A DNA stretch of 7,739 nucleotides from Alistipes sp. UBA928 (lineage in GTDB: Bacteria; Bacteroidota; Bacteroidia; Bacteroidales; Rikenellaceae). Numbering within the stretch: position 1 is the stretch's first letter; each line of letters opens with the position of its first letter. A model generated the notes under the pieces. It searched no databases and was not told the origin of the DNA. It was given only the letters and a program-made list of their open reading frames with translations. Of this stretch, positions 5,010-7,739 are shown piece by piece. The stretch lies in NCBI GenBank assembly GCA_002293665.1, contig DBDQ01000074.1:1-7739 (forward strand), written 5' to 3'. A program made the position numbers and the translations under genes.

Positions 5010-5900
5010 ATGACACACTTACAGGAATTAGAAGCCGAGTCGATCTACGTGCTGCGCGAGGTAGCGGCTCAATTCGAGCGCCCCGCGATACTTTTTTCGG
5101 GAGGTAAGGATTCGATCGTGGTCACCCATCTGGCCCACAAGGCTTTTTATCCCGCGCGGATTCCCTTTCCGCTTGTACATATAGACACGGGGCACAACTT
5201 CACCGAGACTATCGACTATCGCGACGCGCTGGTCGAAAAACTCGGGGCGCGGATGATCGTCGGCTCGGTGCAGGATTCTATCGACACGGGCCGCGTGCGC
5301 GAGGAGACGGGTTTTAACGCCAGCCGCAACCGACTTCAAACCACAACGTTGTTGGACACTATCGAAAAACACCGGTTCGACGCGGCAATCGGCGGCGCGC
5401 GGCGCGACGAAGAGAAAGCGCGCGCCAAAGAGCGGTTTTTCTCTCACCGCGACGAGTTCGGGCAGTGGGATCCGCGCAATCAGCGGCCCGAACTGTGGGA
5501 CGTGTACAACGGCCACAAACAGCCGGGCGAGCATTTCCGAGTCTTCCCAATCAGCAACTGGACGGAGATGGATGTGTGGCAATACATCCTCAACGAACGA
5601 ATCGAGATGCCCTCGATCTACTTCACCCACTCGCGGCGGGTCTTCTTCAGAGACGGGCAGTGGCTGGCCGCCGAACCGTGTATGAAATTGAAGCCCGACG
5701 AGACGGTTGAGATCCGGGAGGTGCGCTGCCGCACCATCGGCGACATCAGCTGCACGGGGCTGACCCTTTCGCGGGCGCAGTCGCCGGAGGAGATCATCGA
5801 GGAGATAGCCGCCTCGCGCGTGACCGAGCGTGGTAGCCGGACTGACGACAGACGCTCCGAAACGGCAATGGAAGAGCGAAAAATAGCCGGATACTTTTGA
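5010..5900 (+). CDS. cysD: Sulfate adenylyltransferase subunit 2, CysD
   Basis: CysD is the catalytic subunit of ATP sulfurylase, making APS and pyrophosphate from ATP and sulfate in the cytoplasm, driven by GTP hydrolysis in CysN. At 296 residues it is full length (E. coli 302). The PP-loop SGGKDS lies at residues 30-35; further family blocks are HIDTGHNFTETIDYRD (57-72), GGARRDEEKARAKER (127-141), FPISNWTEMDVWQYI, and the C-terminal tail TERGSRTDDRRSETAMEERK with the final GYF. It begins two bases after the transporter ATPase stop and ends 12 bases before cysN, tying sulfate activation directly to the transporter. Nothing in the sequence looks damaged. Confidence 0.97.
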   Translation: MTHLQELEAESIYVLREVAAQFERPAILFSGGKDSIVVTHLAHKAFYPARIPFPLVHIDTGHNFTETIDYRDALVEKLGARMIVGSVQDSIDTGRVREETGFNASRNRLQTTTLLDTIEKHRFDAAIGGARRDEEKARAKERFFSHRDEFGQWDPRNQRPELWDVYNGHKQPGEHFRVFPISNWTEMDVWQYILNERIEMPSIYFTHSRRVFFRDGQWLAAEPCMKLKPDETVEIREVRCRTIGDISCTGLTLSRAQSPEEIIEEIAASRVTERGSRTDDRRSETAMEERKIAGYF

Positions 5901-5912
5901 ATAAGTAAGGAT

Positions 5913-7169
5913 ATGGAAAAAGGATATTTGGATATGGAATTGCTGCGCTTCACCACCGCAGGCAGCGTCGACGACGGCAAGAGCACCCTCATCGGGCGGC
6001 TGTTGTACGACAGTAAGTCGATTTTTGAAGATCAGTTGGAGGCCGTCGAGGCGGCCTCGCGCAGCCGCGGAGGTGAGGAGGTGAACCTCGCGCTGTTGAC
6101 AGACGGACTGCGCAGCGAGCGCGAACAGGGCATTACCATCGACGTAGCCTACCGCTATTTCGCCACCCCGCGCCGCAAGTTCATCATCGCCGACACGCCG
6201 GGACACATCCAGTACACGCGCAACATGGTGACGGGAGCCTCGACGGCCGACCTGGCGATCATCCTGATCGACGCGCGCAACGGCGTGAAAGAACAGACGG
6301 TGCGCCACAGTTTCATCGCCTCGATGCTCGGCATCGGTCAGGTGGCGGTGTGCGTCAACAAGATGGATATGGCCGACTTTTCGCAGCGCGTTTTCGACGA
6401 CATCGTGGCGGCGTACAAGACTCTGGCCTCGAAACTCGGCCTGCACGGCGTGCACTTCATCCCCATCTCGGCCAAATTGGGCGACAACGTAGTGGAACGC
6501 TCGGCAAATATGCCTTGGTATACGGGGCAGACGCTGATAGAACTGCTGGAAAGCGCGCCTATCGGCAAAAGGCTTGCGGATGCCCCCGTGCGCATGGCGG
6601 TGCAAAGCGTGATCCGCCCGATGAGCGACCGTTTTCACGACTATCGCGGCTACGCGGGGCGCATTGCGAGCGGCGTACTCAAAGTGGGCGACCCGGTGAC
6701 GGTCTACCCGGGCGGGCGGCAGTCCACGGTGAAAGCCGTCAACCTCGGCGAGGCCGACTTGCAAGAGGCTCAGGCGGGCGAATCGGTGGCCGTTCAACTG
6801 ACGGACGACATCGACATCGGCCGCGGCAACCTGCTGGCGTGCGGCATCGCACCAACGGTCGCAAGCGAATTGAAACTCCGGATCTGCTGGTTCAACGAAC
6901 GTGCGTTGACCGTCGGCGGGAAATACATTGTCCGCCACACCACCTGTGAGGTGCAGGGAATTGTGAAAAGCATCGACCACCGGACAGATATCGAAACCCT
7001 GCACGAAGAGCCTGCCGAGCGATTGGAGATGAACGACATAGCCGCCGTGACCCTCAAAACCTCCGCCCCGCTGGCATTCGACCCGTACAAACAAAACCGC
7101 ACCACGGGCAGCGTGGTGTTCATCGACCCCTCGACGCTGGAAACCGTCGGCGCGGGCATAATTCTGTGA
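5913..7169 (+). CDS. cysN: Sulfate adenylyltransferase subunit 1 (GTPase), CysN
   Basis: CysN is the elongation-factor-like GTPase that couples GTP hydrolysis to APS synthesis by CysD. The 418 residues include G1 GSVDDGKS (17-24), the REQGITIDVAYRYF block (70-83), G3 DTPGH (94-98), G4 NKMD (149-152) and G5 SAK (186-188), then EF-Tu-like domains 2 and 3 (about 222-418) ending ETVGAGIIL. There is no C-terminal APS kinase (CysC) domain, so it is plain CysN, not the NodQ/CysNC fusion, and it is shorter than E. coli CysN (475). The start is uncertain: ATG at 5913 and ATG at 5934 lie in identical GGATATGGAA strings, and the second has AAAAAGG about ten bases upstream. Either leaves the GTPase domain intact. 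cysH follows after four bases. Confidence 0.96.
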   Translation: MEKGYLDMELLRFTTAGSVDDGKSTLIGRLLYDSKSIFEDQLEAVEAASRSRGGEEVNLALLTDGLRSEREQGITIDVAYRYFATPRRKFIIADTPGHIQYTRNMVTGASTADLAIILIDARNGVKEQTVRHSFIASMLGIGQVAVCVNKMDMADFSQRVFDDIVAAYKTLASKLGLHGVHFIPISAKLGDNVVERSANMPWYTGQTLIELLESAPIGKRLADAPVRMAVQSVIRPMSDRFHDYRGYAGRIASGVLKVGDPVTVYPGGRQSTVKAVNLGEADLQEAQAGESVAVQLTDDIDIGRGNLLACGIAPTVASELKLRICWFNERALTVGGKYIVRHTTCEVQGIVKSIDHRTDIETLHEEPAERLEMNDIAAVTLKTSAPLAFDPYKQNRTTGSVVFIDPSTLETVGAGIIL

Positions 7170-7173
7170 AATC

Positions 7174-7739
7174 ATGGACAAGATAACTTCCGCCGAAAAT
7201 ATTTTACGCCGGGCGCTGAAACTACACACCGGCCGCATAGCACTCTCGTCGAGCCTCAGCATCGAAGATCAGGTGCTCGCCGACATGCTCGTGCGGCTCG
7301 ACCCCACAGCGCGCATCTTCACACTCGACACGGGACGCCTGTTCCCCGAAACTTACAGCCTCATTGATCGCACCAACAAACATTTCGGAATCAGGATCGA
7401 GGTGTTTTTTCCCGAGCGCGAGGTGGTCGAAGCTATGGTGAACGGGCAGGGAATCGACCTGTTTTACGACAGCCTCGAGGCGCGAAAACAATGTTGCAGG
7501 GTGCGCAAGATCGAGCCTCTCAGGCGCGCGTTCTCCGGACTCGACGCATGGATATGCGGCCTACGGCGCGAGCAATCCATAACCCGCACCGAGTTGCAGC
7601 CCGTCGAGCGTGACGAAGCAAACGGGCTCACAAAAATCAACCCACTGTTCGACTGGACGGAAACCGAGGTCTGGGACTACATTCGCGCCAACAACGTACC
7701 TTACAACACACTGTACGACGAGGGCTTCCCCAGCATCGG
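7174..7739 (+). CDS. cysH: Adenylylsulfate (APS) reductase, CysH family (partial, 3' end beyond window)
   Basis: A thioredoxin-dependent cytoplasmic reductase that converts activated sulfate to sulfite. The 188 residues seen (family about 230-240) show the nucleotide-binding loop SSSLSIEDQ (25-33), TLDTGRLFPETY (50-61), Cys107-Cys108 in KQCCRVRKIEPL, CGLRREQSITR (128-138) and KINPLFDWTETEVWDYI (154-170). The adjacent cysteine pair is the first half of the 4Fe-4S ligand set of assimilatory APS reductases and is absent from E. coli-type PAPS reductase, so APS is the likely substrate; this agrees with the lack of an APS kinase gene. The second CxxC and the catalytic C-terminal cysteine (ECG motif) should lie within the next 50 or so residues, outside the window. 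The start ATG is four bases after the cysN stop. Confidence 0.94.
   Translation, partial: MDKITSAENILRRALKLHTGRIALSSSLSIEDQVLADMLVRLDPTARIFTLDTGRLFPETYSLIDRTNKHFGIRIEVFFPEREVVEAMVNGQGIDLFYDSLEARKQCCRVRKIEPLRRAFSGLDAWICGLRREQSITRTELQPVERDEANGLTKINPLFDWTETEVWDYIRANNVPYNTLYDEGFPSI

Noticed and set aside
5028..7262. A 744-codon open frame on the minus strand opposite cysD, cysN and the start of cysH
   Set aside because: Its translation matches no family I recognise, is rich in Arg, His, Val and Ala as expected from the reverse of G+C-rich genes, and covers two unmistakable genes on the other strand. It is an antisense artefact of codon bias.
1..7739. tRNA, rRNA, CRISPR array, insertion sequence or phage sequence
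   Set aside because: No cloverleaf, repeat-spacer array, transposase or terminal inverted repeats were found; the genes are ordinary metabolic genes with uniform base use.

Overview
The window looks like chromosomal DNA from a G+C-rich member of the Bacteroidota, most likely order Bacteroidales and perhaps an Alistipes/Rikenellaceae-type organism. Three things point there: promoters of the Bacteroidota sigma-ABfr type (TTG, 19 bases, TAnnTTTG), gene starts mostly without Shine-Dalgarno sequences, and protein families typical of the group. The genus is an inference; the promoter type is seen directly.

Left part, minus strand (1-1000): a thiamine thiazole unit read leftward. A -7 promoter box (993-1000) is followed by a clear TPP riboswitch (about 909-986), then thiS (649-849, GTG start) and thiG (1-594, cut by the window edge after 198 residues). 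Between aptamer and thiS lies a 9-base segment perfectly complementary to part of the aptamer, which suggests how the switch works.

Middle (1050-1605): an Rrf2-family regulator with four C-terminal cysteines, read leftward, and a 148-base divergent intergenic region. That region holds a near-ideal rightward promoter, a -7 box for the regulator almost touching its start codon, and several candidate operator repeats.

Right part, plus strand (1606-7739): a tightly packed seven-gene operon. It encodes a PstS-like lipoprotein, two PstC/PstA-like permeases, a PstB-like ATPase, CysD and CysN (the two sulfate adenylyltransferase subunits), and the start of CysH (APS reductase type, with the paired cysteines of the 4Fe-4S enzymes). 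The first four genes overlap by 1 to 4 bases and the remaining gaps are 2, 12 and 4 bases, so all seven are probably one transcript.

Taken together, the operon reads as uptake of an oxyanion, activation to APS by CysDN, then direct reduction of APS to sulfite by CysH; no APS kinase is present in the window. The most notable point is that the transporter belongs to the phosphate (Pst) family, not the usual sulfate families, yet it is locked into a sulfate-assimilation operon and has an altered anion-binding loop. It is a candidate Pst-type sulfate (or related oxyanion) importer, probably controlled by the divergent Rrf2 protein as a sulfur, cysteine or Fe-S sensor.
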